A stretch of DNA of 64,000 bases from Aquarana catesbeiana (taxonomy: Eukaryota; Chordata; Amphibia; Anura; Ranidae). The translations under genes and the position numbers were made by a program. Shown one piece after another: positions 31,821-44,325 of this stretch (positions are counted from its first letter, which is position 1; the number at the start of each line of letters is the position of its first letter). The stretch is taken from contig NC_133328.1 of assembly GCF_042186555.1 (NCBI RefSeq), forward strand, positions 332,638,039 through 332,702,038, read 5' to 3'. The notes beneath the pieces were generated by a model. The model was given only the letters and a program-made list of their open reading frames with translations. It ran no database searches and was not told where the DNA came from.

Positions 31821-32217
31821 TTAGGCCTTAATTCACACAGGCGCACTTAAACATACACCTGTGTGTGGGCCCTGTTTTGCCTGCACAGGATGTACAGGTA
31901 TTTCATGTATTTGTGTGCAGGTAGTCTCATTCATGTCAATTAGGACACAATGGCTGCACGGACACAGCTGCTGTTTCTAATTTCACATCTGTGTGGGTCA
32001 CAAACTCACCACTGCCTGCATTTAGGGACCCACACAGATGTCAAAATGGGAGCAGTGACTGTGTCCGTGCAGCCACTGCATCCCAACTGACATGAATGCA
32101 TGAATGGAACTGCCTGCACACAAATGCATGGAACACTTTTGCTTCATTTGCATCCCATCAAAACATGACCATCACGTGGGTGTATACTTAAGTATGCTCA
32201 TGTGAACAAGGCCTTTG
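31821..32217. mobile_element. ~400-bp palindromic MITE
   Basis: The ends are TTAGGCCTTAATTCACACAG and, inverted, TGTCAAAGGCCTTGTTCACA. Inner blocks such as GGCTGCACGGACACAGCTGC and ACATCTGTGTGGGTC reappear inverted on the right side, with the centre near 32010. The element is nearly symmetric along its whole length. The superfamily is uncertain. Confidence 0.7.
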
Positions 32218-32650
32218 ACATAGCAAAGAGAGAAAAGCAGGTGATGTGCATTCCCAAATCATGCTTTCTAATGGGTGTGACCTAATGAGACACAGATAAA
32301 TGGAACTGGGTCTATTTTCCTTAAACAATATAAACATTTGCCACAGTCTAACTCTATTGGCTCCTGCTGCTGTCAATGGAAGTCAGTGAGCCAATGAGGA
32401 GAGAGAGAGGCAGGGCCAAGCTATGGCTACATGTCTGAATGGACACAAAGAGCAGCAGTTCAGCTTGGGTGCCCCATAGCAATCTGCTTGCTGTGGGGAC
32501 ACACAGCAGGAGGGAGGAACCAGGAGCGAACCACTGCACAGAGCAGGTAAGAATTACACATTTGTTATTTTTTTGGCAGAAATCCACTCTATATAGCTGA
32601 AAAATATATAAAAAACTAATAAGCACAATCAAAATAAAAAATCAAAAGTC
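32218..32650. other. Repeat-like sequence without a gene
   Basis: GC-richer sequence at 32330-32550 contains AATGGAAGTCAGTGAGCC and a short symmetric pair around TGCTGCTGTCAATGG. It is probably part of another dispersed repeat. No domain is visible. Confidence 0.35.
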
Positions 32651-33600
32651 AAGATCCCTATTAAAAGAAGAAAATATATGCGTTCTGTAACTTCTCTACA
32701 TCTTGGGGGGAAAAAACCTATCAATGCCCACCAGTGCCACCTACCAGTGCCCACCAGTGCAACCTACCAGTGCCCACCAGTGCCACCTATCGATGCCCAC
32801 AAGTGCCACCTATCAGTGCCACCTATCAATGACACCTACCAGTGCCTATTAGTGCCCATCAATGCCCATCAGCGTCACCTATCAGTGCCCTTCAGTGCTG
32901 CCTATCAGTGCCCATCAGTGCCACTTATCAGTCCTCATCAGTGCCACCTGATCAGTGCCCACCAGTGTCGCCTCATCAGTGCCCAACAGTGCCACCATTC
33001 TGTGCCCATTAGTGCCACCCTATTAGTGCCTATCAGTGCAGCCTTTCAGTGCCTATCAGTGCAGCCTATCAGTGCACATCAACGAAGGAGAAAATCTACC
33101 TGTTTAGCAAAAAAAAACCACCAAGATCAAGATCCCTATTAAAAAGAAGAAAATGTATGCGTTCAGGAACTTCTCTACATCTTGGGTGGAAAAAAACTAT
33201 CAATGCCCACCAGTGCCACCTACCAGTGCCCACCAGTGCAACCTACCAGTGCCCACCAGTGCCACCTATCGATGCCCACAAGTGCCACCTATCAGTGCCA
33301 CCTATCAATGACACCTACCAGTGCCTATTAGTGCCCATCAATGCCCATCAGTGCCACCTATCAGTGCCCTTCAGTGCTGCCTATCAGTGCCCATCAGTGC
33401 CACTTATCAGTCCCCATCAGTGCCACCTGATCAGTGCCCACCAGTGCCGCCTTATCAGTGCCCAACAGTGCCACCTTTCTGTGCCCATTAGTGCCACCCT
33501 ATCAGTGCCTATCAGTGCAGCCTTTCAGTGCCTATGAGTGCAGCCTATCAGTGCACATCAAGGAAGGAGAAAATCTACCTGTTTAGCAAAAAAAAAACAC
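32651..33600. repeat. 478-bp tandem duplication of a CAGTGCC array segment
   Basis: AAGATCCCTATTAAAA at 32651 recurs at 33129, and the following ~470 bases match almost base for base. Shared blocks include ACTTCTCTACATCTTGGG, the CAGTGCCCACCAGTGCCACC array, and GAAAATCTACCTGTTTAGC with a run of A. The array is the inverse of the GCACTGAT type. Ser/Val/Pro/His/Gln-rich frames of 154 and 162 codons across it are array translations. Confidence 0.9.
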
Positions 33601-33745
33601 CAGTAGTGATTAAATACCACTAAAAGAAAGCTCTATTTATGTGAAAAAAATGATACAAATTAAATTTGGGTACAGTGTAGCATAACTGCGCAATTTTCAT
33701 TCAAAGAGTGACAGTGCTGAAAGCTGAAAAATGGCTTAGGCAGCC
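33601..33745. repeat. TTAA-family element end
   Basis: The sequence TAAATACCACTAAAAGAAAG, then CTGCGCAATTTTCATTC, matches the right end of 28480-29403. It shows that the duplicated array belongs to an inverted relative of the element at 26709. Confidence 0.6.
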
Positions 33746-36479
33746 TGCATACTTTTCAGTACATTTTATGTGATTTTTGAATAAACCACATTATTTATTT
33801 TTATCTTATATATTGATAGATTTATGTATTTTCTTCTGCATTTTTAAGGTCACATTTATTAAAAGAGGAAGTAACACTTTGGTATTTAAATAGCCATGCA
33901 GTTAAAACACTGTAGTTTGTTCTTGCAATCCAGGGTCAGGACCTGATTTGTGAAAAAAACAACAAACAGCAGGAACTCAGGCACTGCAATAGAAGAGCAG
34001 AAGGTTTTTCTTCTTTCATCTTTTTTTTTCAACTCTAGAGTGATTAGCGATAAAATATGCCAATCCATTAAAATTTAATAATATTTAGACTATTTATATT
34101 ATTTATTGTATATGGAACTGTTTGAATCAAAATAAGTTAGGTCACAGGGAACTAAACACACAAAGAAGGCAATGAAGTTCATAATTTAAATTTGAATCAA
34201 ATTTAATTTTATATGAAAAAACAGGTAATTACAAGGAGACCCGGGTCAACAAATTGGCTTACTATTACTGTTCCTATACTGAATGGTATGTCTATATTTT
34301 TGTTTATTAAAAGTAGAGAAGCAGTTTAATATTCTAAACAATCTAAAATAAAGTAGCTATTCTGGGGGTCAAAGGTTGGTAATATTTTAATGATTTAGGT
34401 ACTTCTAGAAAATTATAGGAGCCATTTTAGTTTTAAAGTAGCAAAAATGGATGCTGCTATGAAAGGGTCAGTCTAGCCAAAAGTAATAATTAGATATAGC
34501 AGAGCCTTGTGAGCTGAATCAATCCCTGGAACTGCAAGATTGGATTACAAATGATAATCAGTCATTGGTATAGGCAGATAGGCTTTCTTGGAGTGAAAGG
34601 GGGTGGTTTACCCATATTTATTCAGTTTGAAATAGTGTATGTTTCGTTTTGTATATTTTCTTAAGTTGAATAATGTACGGTGAAATTTGCCTTTTTGTTT
34701 TAGCCAGCTCTTGCTGCACACTGTTTCTACCTGATTGCACCATTGAGCAGCATTGACTGCAGATTTTCAATCCACTAGTTACTACTCACTTGTCAGTTAA
34801 GTAAGTGCCATTCAGGTTATAGCTCATTTAAAAATATCTAGCATTCAATATCTTTATATGTCACATTTCTGAATTGGCATATGGCACGTGTACATAATGC
34901 AATAAAATGATCACCACAACATCCAGACCAATATCAAATTATTTTTACCTAAATTTATAATAGATAGAATAGATCTGTGGGCCATCTCTGACAGATTTAT
35001 GCCACAGTAATTAAAATTGATCTACTACATTATTGATAATCTCTAGCATGCTGAATATTGACTCTCTTTCATTGATCTAAGAATGCAGTCATTCGAGTAG
35101 TAAGTGGTATAATTTATCTCTAATATCATATTACCCAAGTGATAATACAGTATTGTGTTCTTCAAATTACAGATCAAAATATACCATTCTCTGTAGTAAA
35201 AGCATTATTAAAATAACCGCATGACATTATTTCCTTTGATGCAAATACCTTAAGACTTATTTTTGAAATGTTCTGCCAGATGTAAAGATATTTAAAATTA
35301 TTTGGTGTGTGTATTTATAAAAAATTGAAGATATTTATCATGTGATGGATGGATTAGGGAGCTGCTAGGAAACCATTTATGGCTTATGGTTTGACAAAGG
35401 AGTGGAGCCCTGAAACATGTACTTACGCCCCTCTGATGTGTTAATGTCATCCTCCTGGAGAGCCGAGCCCAGCCAAACCATACCGACTGGGCTGACAGGT
35501 GGCACATGCTACACTGCAGGGTAGCTTGCGTTCCAACTCATGGGAACCTATCAGCTCCTGAATCCATCCATTAAAACTGCTGATCAAGGAATATAGGACT
35601 CAGGAGCCGCCATGCAGTTTGACAGCCTGCACTCCATCCTCCCTAAGTTAAATTTATAAGTGGTCTTACGCTATTCCTTCGTGAATAATAATCAGAGAAT
35701 TACAATATAAACGTGTCCAATAATGTATAATGTAAATAACAAACTATCCAAACAACAAAAGTGATTGCTATCCAAACATATAATGTCCAATAGGCTGATG
35801 GAAATCAAGTGCTTAAGTTATAACCGATGATCAGTCCTTTTAAGGAATACTCCAACAAATTCTTTGTACTTCCACCAACACCTCAGTGCTCACAGAACTC
35901 TCATCTCATAACCACATATCAAGAGCCATTGGTCAAATTCCAATATGGGGTTAGTGATCCTTCCTCCCAGGACGTCCTCCGTATCTCCTCTCCAGTCAAG
36001 GATCCAGGCTGCTAGGGCTCCAGTTCCATGTGTGGTGGTGAAATAGACAATATGCCTCCAATAGTGTAAAATGTTTTAAAATAAATCCATTTGTTTAAAA
36101 GACAATAACATGCTTACATCAAAGCAAAATAAAAAGTGCATAGAATTGTAAAAACAACGGCATTTTCTACCTCTCACGTCACTTCCGGTCCACTGTGCTC
36201 TCCAGCCATGCCCTACGCATTATGTCATGTGACTCCCTCAGTTGCTATCATCACCACAGCACTCCTGATACCCTATCCCAGCCACTACTCACTTCACAGA
36301 TGCTGTTTACACCACTCCATCCTACACCAGCCGCCTGGTCCACTGGCTGCCACAGCCTGAATGATACCTGCATCTTCAGTGAGGGGACACACACTATTAA
36401 CACCCACCAAGTGAGTGCAATCCTTATCTTCTATTTACAAAGATATTGCTTATAACATTCTGCATTTAGATGGAGGCCC
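33746..36479. other. Long stretch without a recognised gene
   Basis: 33746-35380 is AT-rich and apparently unique. 35390-35650 is GC-richer and starts TTTGACAAAGGAGTGGAGCC, a phrase typical of old frog DNA-transposon relics. 35690-36470 has similar old-repeat character. No coding domain is seen. Confidence 0.4.
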
Positions 36480-38790
36480 ATTCTTTCTTCCTTTATCCAG
36501 ATTACAGCTCATTTTCCCATTAGGTGTTAACAGGTTGGTCTGGCAAGAATAGTCCTTTATAAATCCAGCAAATATTTCTCTTCCTTTTCCATAGTAAAAA
36601 CTGAGGAGAAGAATTCATTTGACACAAATGCTGTCAGTGATCTCATTTAGCAAGTGCTAATTCCTGTGCATCAGGTGCTCATTTCTGTACACATGTGCAA
36701 GAGCATGAGCATAAAAGCTTAACAAGACATGCAAGGACAAGAATGTGCATGCACATAAACACTCATGGACCCCTGTGCACACATGTATGTATGTATGAGC
36801 ACACTCACAGTTCCTGGCACCCAGCCACCTATTTAAACCAGAGGTCTGCCTAGCCTCATTGTTGGATTGTCTTCAGCTCTGATTTCTGTGTTCCAAGTTT
36901 CTGAAAGCCTGCTTACCTTATTACTGATCTGGATATGCCTGACACTTCTTTTCAGATTACCCCTGTCTGTTATGTCTGCTTCTCATCTGTGCTATCAACC
37001 CTGGCCTAAAATTCTGACTGATGAGTCTGTCTCGTGATTTGGTACCTCCCTGCCAGCTTATTGTCAACTTCCACTTGTCCTCTACCTTTAACCTGATTAT
37101 TATTCTGTACCTGTCTGCCTGACTGTTTCTTAACACAGCTTGCGATCTAATGCCATACTCCTATTGGGTGCATCTCTGGGTTTACAAGCTTAGATCCAAA
37201 GCTCCAGCTTCCTGGCACATGTGCCCTTTCCCTGCCCTAGCAGTGCCTGTCTCCAATACTAGTGTGCTTGAGTGGGAATTGGGCAAAAGGCCACCCTCAT
37301 CATCTCAGGCTCCAAGGTCAGGTATGTCGGAGTTGCCTTCTCCCTGTCACTTGTAACCAGTTTCGCCTGATGATACTTTATCAGGCCAATAAGTTCTAAC
37401 TTTGCCTTTCTACTATTAATATATTTTAAATTTTGGGGGAGATTCTTTTTGCTCTCCTCCACTGTAAGTCCACTATATGTGAGGTCTATATTTGCTGTTC
37501 TGCTCTTACATTACTTATTGCATTTTTTGTAGTGTTGAAATGCTGACAGGGTCTCCTCAGATTTAAATGTTTAAAGGACATCTTTTTCTCCTGAATATGC
37601 CTATTTATGCTTCAATTTTGCCATCTGGGTTTAACCTTAGTTCGTTTACATATGTTACATATTTGAATACACTGGCTAATGCCATTAATTAATATGTTCT
37701 TAAAGCACTCTTACTTTTCCTCCATGTTTTTTGTTTCTATCTTCCCATTTGATTTTGTAAAGTAATTAGTGTAATTTAGTAAAGTTGGCTCTCTTGAAAT
37801 GTAATGTTCTTGTCCTTTAATGATGGCTTATTTTCCCATGATTTATGGTAAAAGTAATTACCCTGTGATTGCTGTTTTCCAAGTTATCCCTTCCACATCT
37901 GCAATCAACTGTGTTGTTTGCAATTAATAGGTCAAGCAGAGCTTTGCTTCTAGTTGGGGCATCCACCATCTAACACATAAAATTGTCCTCCAAGACATTC
38001 AAGAAATGACAAGCTATAAATGACTATTAAAGTCCCATGGTAATCACATAGCCCTGCTTTGCTGCCATTTCTAACTGTAAAAGGAGATTCGTCTGCTTTT
38101 CATATTTCAGGTTTTGGGACCTGTAGCATACAACCACTATCAATTTCCTTTTTGTTTACTCCTTTTGATGCTCCAGCCACAAGAATTCCATCACACAAAA
38201 TATACTACATTCCCTTTCCCCATTAGCAATGCCATCCCTCGTGTTCACTAGCAATCACTCTTAACTTATATGCACACTTCTACCTAACATGCCCCTTCAA
38301 TAGAGGGAATATCCCTAGACAATCACAATCTAGTCATGTGAGCTGTCAAACCAGGTCTCTGATACTCCCATAAAGTCGAAATCCTCCTCATGTATCAGTA
38401 ATTACAGTTCTACCATTATATTAATCAAACTCATAGAATTTGTGAACATGCCTTTTAATTTTGTAATAGTGCATATTATTTGTTCCTTGTTTGTTCTGAG
38501 GCAGGATTCTGTCAATATATGTGCATTGTTCTTAGGTACTCCAATTTCACTAACACTGACCACAGTAGCACCTCCCATCCCCCACTCACTGTCTGGAATA
38601 GTTTCCTCTGATCCCTCATGCCATCACCTAGTTTAAAAGTTCCTCTAACTTTCAGGCAATCTGCTCCCCAAACAGAGCTGCACCCTCCCCAATTAGCTAC
38701 AGTCCGTCTTTGCTAAAGAGCCAATAGCTGTCTGAAAAGCCAGCCCAAATCATCCTTCTCCTTCCATGTTAGGACCAGTAAAACAATGGA
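36480..38790 (-). pseudogene. Decayed CR1-clade LINE with nested insertion
   Basis: Read on the minus strand, 38480-38330 translates to MFTNSMSLINIMVEL and HEEDFDFMGVSETWFDSSHD, the start of the endonuclease domain of CR1-type LINEs. At 37462-37340 it reads MEESKKNLPQNLKYINSRKA, matching the linker before RT in the intact copy at 55426-57435. DNA at 36500-36640 matches 56560-57050 of that copy with deletions. Sequence above 38490 probably derives from the element's 5' region. An unrelated block splits it at 36645-37335. Many stops are present. Confidence 0.75.
36645..37335. mobile_element. Nested insertion of unknown type in the LINE relic
   Basis: LINE similarity stops near 36640 and resumes near 37335 (CACTTGTAACCAG versus CTTTGTAACCAG at 57059). 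The inserted block is CA-rich at first, then has CACCTATTTAAACCAGAGG, which could be a TATA-like promoter, then C/T-rich sequence. It resembles a solo LTR or retroelement leader, but I could not define duplicated target bases. Confidence 0.5.
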
Positions 38791-38796
38791 TTATTC

Positions 38797-38822
38797 CATA
38801 TATATATATATATATATATATA
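38797..38822. repeat. (TA)n microsatellite at the Tc1 insertion site
   Basis: About 12 TA units lie immediately left of the Tc1-like element, and a shorter TA run lies immediately right (40325-40336). This fits insertion into TA. Confidence 0.9.
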
Positions 38823-38824
38823 TA

Positions 38825-40324
38825 GTTGTGCTCATAAGTTTACATACCCTGACAGAATTTATGATTTCTTGCCCATTTTTCAGAGAATATGAATGATAAC
38901 ACAAAAATATTTCTTTCACTCATGGTTAGTGTTTGGCTGAAGCCATTTATTATCAATCAACTGTGTTTATTCTTTTTAAATCATAATGACAACAGAAACT
39001 ACCCAAATGACCTTGATCAAAAGTTTACATACCCTGGTGATTTTGGCCTGATAACATGCACACAAGTTGACACAAAGGGGTTTGAATGGCTATTTAAGGT
39101 AACCATCCTCACCTGTGATCTGTTTGCTTGTAATTAGTGTGTGTGTATAGAAGATCAATGCGTTTCTGGACTCCTGACAGACCCTTGCATCTTTCATCCA
39201 GTGCTGCACTGCCATTTCTGGATTTTGAGTCATCGGGAAAGCAAAATAATTGTCAAAGGATCTGCGGGAAAAGGTAGTTGAACTGTATAAAACAGGAAAG
39301 GAATATAAAAAGATATCCAAGGAATTGAGAATGCCAATCAGCAGTGTTCAAACTCTAATCAAGAAGTGGAAAATTAGGAGTTGCCACTGCCAGGAAAATT
39401 GTTCAGGATGCAAAGAAAAACCCACAAATAACTTCAGGTGAAATACAGGAAAACATGTGGTGTGGCTATTTCAAGATGCACAATAAGGAGGCACCTGAGG
39501 AAAGATGGGCTGCATGGTTGAGTCGCCAGAAGAAAGCCATTACTATGCAAATGCCACAAAGTATCCCGCTTACAATATGCCAAACAGCACAGTGACAAGT
39601 CTTAAACCTTCTGGCACAAAGTGATTTGGAGTGATGATACCAAAATTGAGCTTTTTTTGCCACAACCATAAACACTACATTTGGAGAGGAGTCAACAAGG
39701 CCTATGATGAAAGGTACACCATTCCTACTGCTAAACACGGAAGTGGATCACTGATGTTTTGGGGATGTGTGAGCTACAAAGGCACAGGAAATTTGGTCAA
39801 AATTGATGGCAAGATCAATGCAGTATGTTATAAAAAAATACTCAAAGAACATTTGCATTTGTCAGCCAGGAAGCTGCGCGTGGGACGTACTTGGACATTC
39901 CAACATGACAATGATCCAAAACAAAAGGTCAAGTCGACCTGTCGTCACAGTTCATGCAAGACAACCCAAGAATATACAGGAACTGGAGGCTTTTTGCCAA
40001 GAGGAATTGGCAGCTTTACCATCTGAGAAGATAAAGAGTCTCATCCACAAATACCACAAAAGTCCTCATGCTGTCATTGACGTTAAAGGGGGCAATACAC
40101 GGTATTAAGAACTGGGGTATATAAACTTTTGATCAGGGTCATTTGGCTAGTTTCTATTGTCATTATGATTTATAAAGAGTAAACACAGTTGATTGATAAC
40201 AATTGGCTTCAGCCAAACTCTAACCATGAGTGAAAGAAAAGTTTTTGTGTTATCATTCATATTCTGTGAAAAATGGCAAAGAAATCATAAATTCTGTCAG
40301 GGTATGTAAACTTATGAGCACAAC
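38825..40324 (+). mobile_element. Tc1-like transposon with ~210-bp inverted repeats
   Basis: The left end GTTGTGCTCATAAGTTTACA and the right end (inverted) are identical over at least 30 bases. The inverted repeats extend to ~39030 and ~40125 and carry the internal direct repeat AGTTTACATACCCTG at both ends of each arm, the IR/DR layout of many vertebrate Tc1 elements. TA flanks both ends. The transposase inside is broken, so this copy is non-autonomous. Confidence 0.9.
39250..40108 (+). pseudogene. Tc1-like transposase relic
   Basis: The N-terminal helix-turn-helix is recognisable (SKDLREKVVELYKTGKEYKK, then ISKELRMPISSVQTLIKKWK) but lacks the usual start methionine. A frameshift and gap follow KKWKIRS. 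SDDTKIELF near 39634 holds the first catalytic Asp. SLMFWGCVSYKGTGNLVKID and FQHDNDPKQK near 39910 hold the second. The segment with the third acidic residue (normally a PDLNPIENLW-like motif) is missing. The C-terminus FCQEELAALPSEKIKSLIHK ... GGNTRY ends at a TAA at 40106-40108. Frameshifts and the deletion make it inactive. Confidence 0.85.
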
Positions 40325-40336
40325 TATATATATATA

Positions 40337-42237
40337 ATTATGGAAACTTCCAGCAGGATAACGTTTAGGCTAATGTAAATTAAGGAAGAGGTGGGTTATC
40401 TGGAGGCAGTGGCTTACAGGAACATGGGGCCTTAGCATGGGTTAATGCTTACTGAGATTAGTTGCAATAGGCATAATTCACTAGGTTATATGTTATACAA
40501 ATGTCCAATGTGTGATTTGCAATAGAAATACATTATATTCAGCTCTCTTTTGCTCACAGTGTTGAAAATAATAAATGTTCTGACAAATAACCATAATTAC
40601 AGCTAAGTGCATAGAGCCTAATGTGTCACCTATATTCCCATACCTCTAGTGAGAAGTCCAAGAGACCCATACCCAGCACTTAGAAGCTATATTTACATTG
40701 TACACAGCATAGTATTTCACAAATGTATATGGATAATACATACAAACGCTCAAGCATTTCTCATGTGTGCTTCATATACCGTATATATATATGTGTTCAA
40801 TCGTTTTTGAGGGGAATTAACATCACAGCTATGTTAAAAAGGGCCTACCTGTACATGAACATCATGTCTAATAGCTCATTTGGCAGAATGGAGTAATGAT
40901 TTTCTGACAAAAAAATTGCATTACATGATAACAAAATGACTTGATTTGTTTTAATTTATTTGATTGATTGATTGATTGATTGATTAGTTGAATGACTGAC
41001 TATTTGATAGAGCTGTGGTTTTCTATCAAAAGTGTTTACTTGTGCATTGCTTTATTTTTCCTTATCATATGTCACAGATGAATAAACAAAGATCAATTTC
41101 AAATTGTATTTCGTTACAGTTTTTATTTTTGCTGATCCTATGCACTCTAAAATATTGGAAATGCGAAATTACTGTTCTACTGTCATGAAAAACCTTTAGT
41201 TTCAATACATTTCATTACATATCATTCAAATTACTACAGATAATGATACATAAACAATGTTGACGACAAAGCAACCTGATATTCAATAGTTCATCCTGTC
41301 CTACTACACTATGCGTGTTCTTTGTTTATATATATGAAATGCATATTTGGTTTATTAGTGCTGCTTTAGGTGATGCACTGCATGTTTACATTGTCCTGAC
41401 ATTGTAAATCAAAGGTTTCAATTACGTTCACTCATACATCTGTTGCTTTACATTTCTCATACAGCCTAATGGTTACAGTCTGCTCTGCATCACTTTTATT
41501 AGAAACAGATTTGCACAATCAATTCAAATGCCATCTTTCCAGCTCTTATGAGCATATCAGTCAAGTCCAAAACATAAGCACATAGCTGTCTTTTTTCACT
41601 TTTAGAAATCAAAAATATTTCTTTACTATCTTGAGAGACATCACTCTGAAAAACTACACATAAGGATATATATCACTTTAGCAAAAAGGTTAGCCAGATG
41701 GTATAGTATGGTATGTCTAAGTTATAAAACTTGAAAAGGATGGTCTACCCAATACATTCAGTATGTACATTAAGTAGGTATGGGTAGAATGATTTCAGCA
41801 AAGGGGTGGGGTATAACTACTGGTATTGGCCATATGGACCATTGAATCACCTGCTGATTAGGGACATTCTCAATGCACAACTTTGATGGTGGATGGACAA
41901 GACACAAGATAAGTATATGTCTTATTTTTTTATTTCTTTTATTTTTTTTTATTTACCTCCTTGCTCATCTGTTACAATGAAGCAGACACATCAAATGCAT
42001 TAACCCTGACCCTTGCCATGCGATCACTTAGCAATAGAAGTCAACTGTACAAAATGACATCAGTGTGATATAGTGTACAGCATGAAATACAGTGTGATAA
42101 ACAAAAAAAGATTGTGATGAGTTAAAGGTGTTGTAAAATGGATCAAATTATATCTGTTTGTTAAGAAGATGAGAATACATTGATTTTAATTATATAGGAA
42201 TTAAGGGAAGTTTTTCTTTCTTTTTTTTTTTTTACTT
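40337..42237. other. AT-rich stretch without a recognised gene
   Basis: It contains a GATT microsatellite at 40962-40985. The sequence 41050-41560 has little repeat character and may be unique or conserved non-coding DNA. No coding domain is visible. Confidence 0.4.
40962..40985. repeat. (GATT)n microsatellite
   Basis: Six GATT units in a row. Confidence 0.85.
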
Positions 42238-42646
42238 TTAACCAGTTCCCAACCGGTGCACGAGCGCAAGCACGGGGATTTGTGTGTGCAAACACAAACA
42301 TTCCTGTGCTGTGAGAGGAGAAGGAGACATGCCATTTGTTCCTACTATGTAGGCACATCAATATGTCTCCTCTTCTACTCAGTCCTATCCCCATACAGTT
42401 AGAACTCACTGAGGGAACACACAAAAATGTTGCTCTTTTTTTATGTATAGCGCAAAAAATAAAAAACGCAGAGGTGATCAAATAGCACCAAAAGAAAGCA
42501 CTATTTGTGGGAAAAAAGGATGCAAATTTTGTTTGGGTACAGCATTGCATGACCGCGCAATTACCAGTTAAAGCGAAGCAGTGCCAAATTGTAAAAAGAG
42601 CTCTGGTCAGGAAGGGCATAAAACCTTCCGGGACTGAAGTGGTTAA
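42238..42646. mobile_element. Short TTAA-family element with TTAA on both ends
   Basis: It starts TTAACCAGTTCCCAACCGG at 42238 and ends GACTGAAGTGGTTAA at 42646. The right ~200 bases match 29220-29403 and 44130-44325 (GCGCAAAAAATAAAAAACGC, GATCAAATAGCACCAAAAG, GACCGCGCAATTACCAGTTA). A deletion removed the middle. TTAA at both ends supports piggyBac-type mobilisation. Confidence 0.75.
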
Positions 42647-43392
42647 GAAGTTGGGGAATAAATCACATGGAGTCTAAAACTACAAAATAATAACAGAATG
42701 GTTCAAATAAATATGCAATGTTCATACAATGGCCTATAATAATATGTATATTCTGCTCCTATAAATTTATTATATAAAATTTATCAAAAATGCAATCATC
42801 AGTCCATAAAGCATGAATCAGGAATCAGTTTTATATGCTCCATTATTGATTATTTTAGAAAAACAATGATATATTACATTAAGGTCGCTTATAATGGTTT
42901 GATCAGCAGAGGTGAGCAAATAGATTAAGAACCCAGATCAGCACTCTCACGTTCTCAATAGCCTGGATCTACAGGATCATATCTGGAGACATTTAGACTT
43001 TAAAAGATCTTGGATGCATCTTACTACTCTATAAACTAAATCGCACATTAAGATTTTAGGACATGTTTTAGTAAAACAATACCATCAAAAGAGAGTATAC
43101 ATCTATTACTGATATTTTACTACTCAACATATAAGCACAAAAACCTAAAACTATGAACCTTGTCAGGCTGAATGGTCTTGGATCAATGATGGCATGAGTA
43201 TGTCACCAAGCTTCTATTATAAAGATGCTAGTTTTTATGTTACCTTGTACTTGCTTAGTGATTTTTTGTAGAAGCAAGGCAATATACAAAATATACAAAG
43301 TGACTACACCAAACTGAAAAGGTCACTTGCAGTTTAGCTCTAACTGTTTAGAACTAATATATCAAACAAATTCCTTTATTTCTTGTTTTCTA

Positions 43393-44325
43393 GTTGATCA
43401 CTAGATGACCAGCGCATGACGATGTATGTCGGCACAATGGCACGGCTGGGGAAATGGGCGTACAGGTATGTCCCCTTTAAATCATGGGTCCCGCAGACTC
43501 GATGTCCGTTGGGGGCCCACAATCTTGCCACGGAGTGGAAGAACGGGGAGATGCCTTTGTAAACAAGGCATTTCCCTGTTCTGCCTAGAGACATGACAGG
43601 GATCTACTGCTCCCTATGATCGGGGGCAGTGATCACTGTCATGTCAGTGGTAGCCCATCCTCCCCACAGTTAGAACACCACCCTAGGACACACTTAACCC
43701 CTTGATTGCCCCCTAGTGTTTAACCCCTTCCCTGCCAGTGTCATTTACACAGTAATCAGTGCATTTTTATAGCACTGATCGCTGTATACATGACAATGTT
43801 CCCAAAATGGTGTCAAAAGTCTCCGATGTGTCCGCCATAATGTCGCAGTCATGATAAAAATTGCAGATTGCTGCCATTACTAATAAAAAAAAATAATAAT
43901 AAAAATGCCATAAATCTATCCACTATTTTGTAGATGCTATAACTTTTGCGCAAACTAATCAATATACGCTTATTGCGATTTTTTTAATAAAAATATGTAG
44001 AAGAATACATATCGGCCTAAACTGAGAAAGAAATTTGTTTTTTTATATATTTTGGAGGGATATTTATTATAGAAAAAGTAAAATATTTAGCTTTTTTTTC
44101 AAAATCGTCACTCTTTTTTTGTTTAGAGCGCAAAAAATAAAAACCGCAGAGCTGATCAAATACCACCAAAAGAAAGCTCTATTTTTGGGAAAAGAAGGAC
44201 GTCAATTTTGTTTGGGTGCAACTTCGCTCGACCATGCAATTGTCAGTTAAAGCGATGCAATGCCGTATCGCAAAAAGTGCTCTGGTCAGGAAGGGAGTAA
44301 ATCCTTCTGGGGCTGAAGTGGTTAA
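43393..44325. mobile_element. TTAA-family non-autonomous element
   Basis: It is co-linear with 28480-29403: GTAAACAAGGCATTTCCC, GATCGGGGGCAGTGATC, TTTAACCCCTTCCCTGCCAG, GTCCGCCATAATGTCGCAG, ATCGGCCTAAACTGAG. It ends GGGGCTGAAGTGGTTAA at 44325. The left end (CACTAGATGACCAGCGCATG) lacks a clear TTAA. Confidence 0.7.

Noticed and set aside
32678..33537. 154- and 162-codon frames rich in CHLSVP
   Set aside because: They are translations of the duplicated CAGTGCC array. The second is a copy of the first because the DNA is duplicated.
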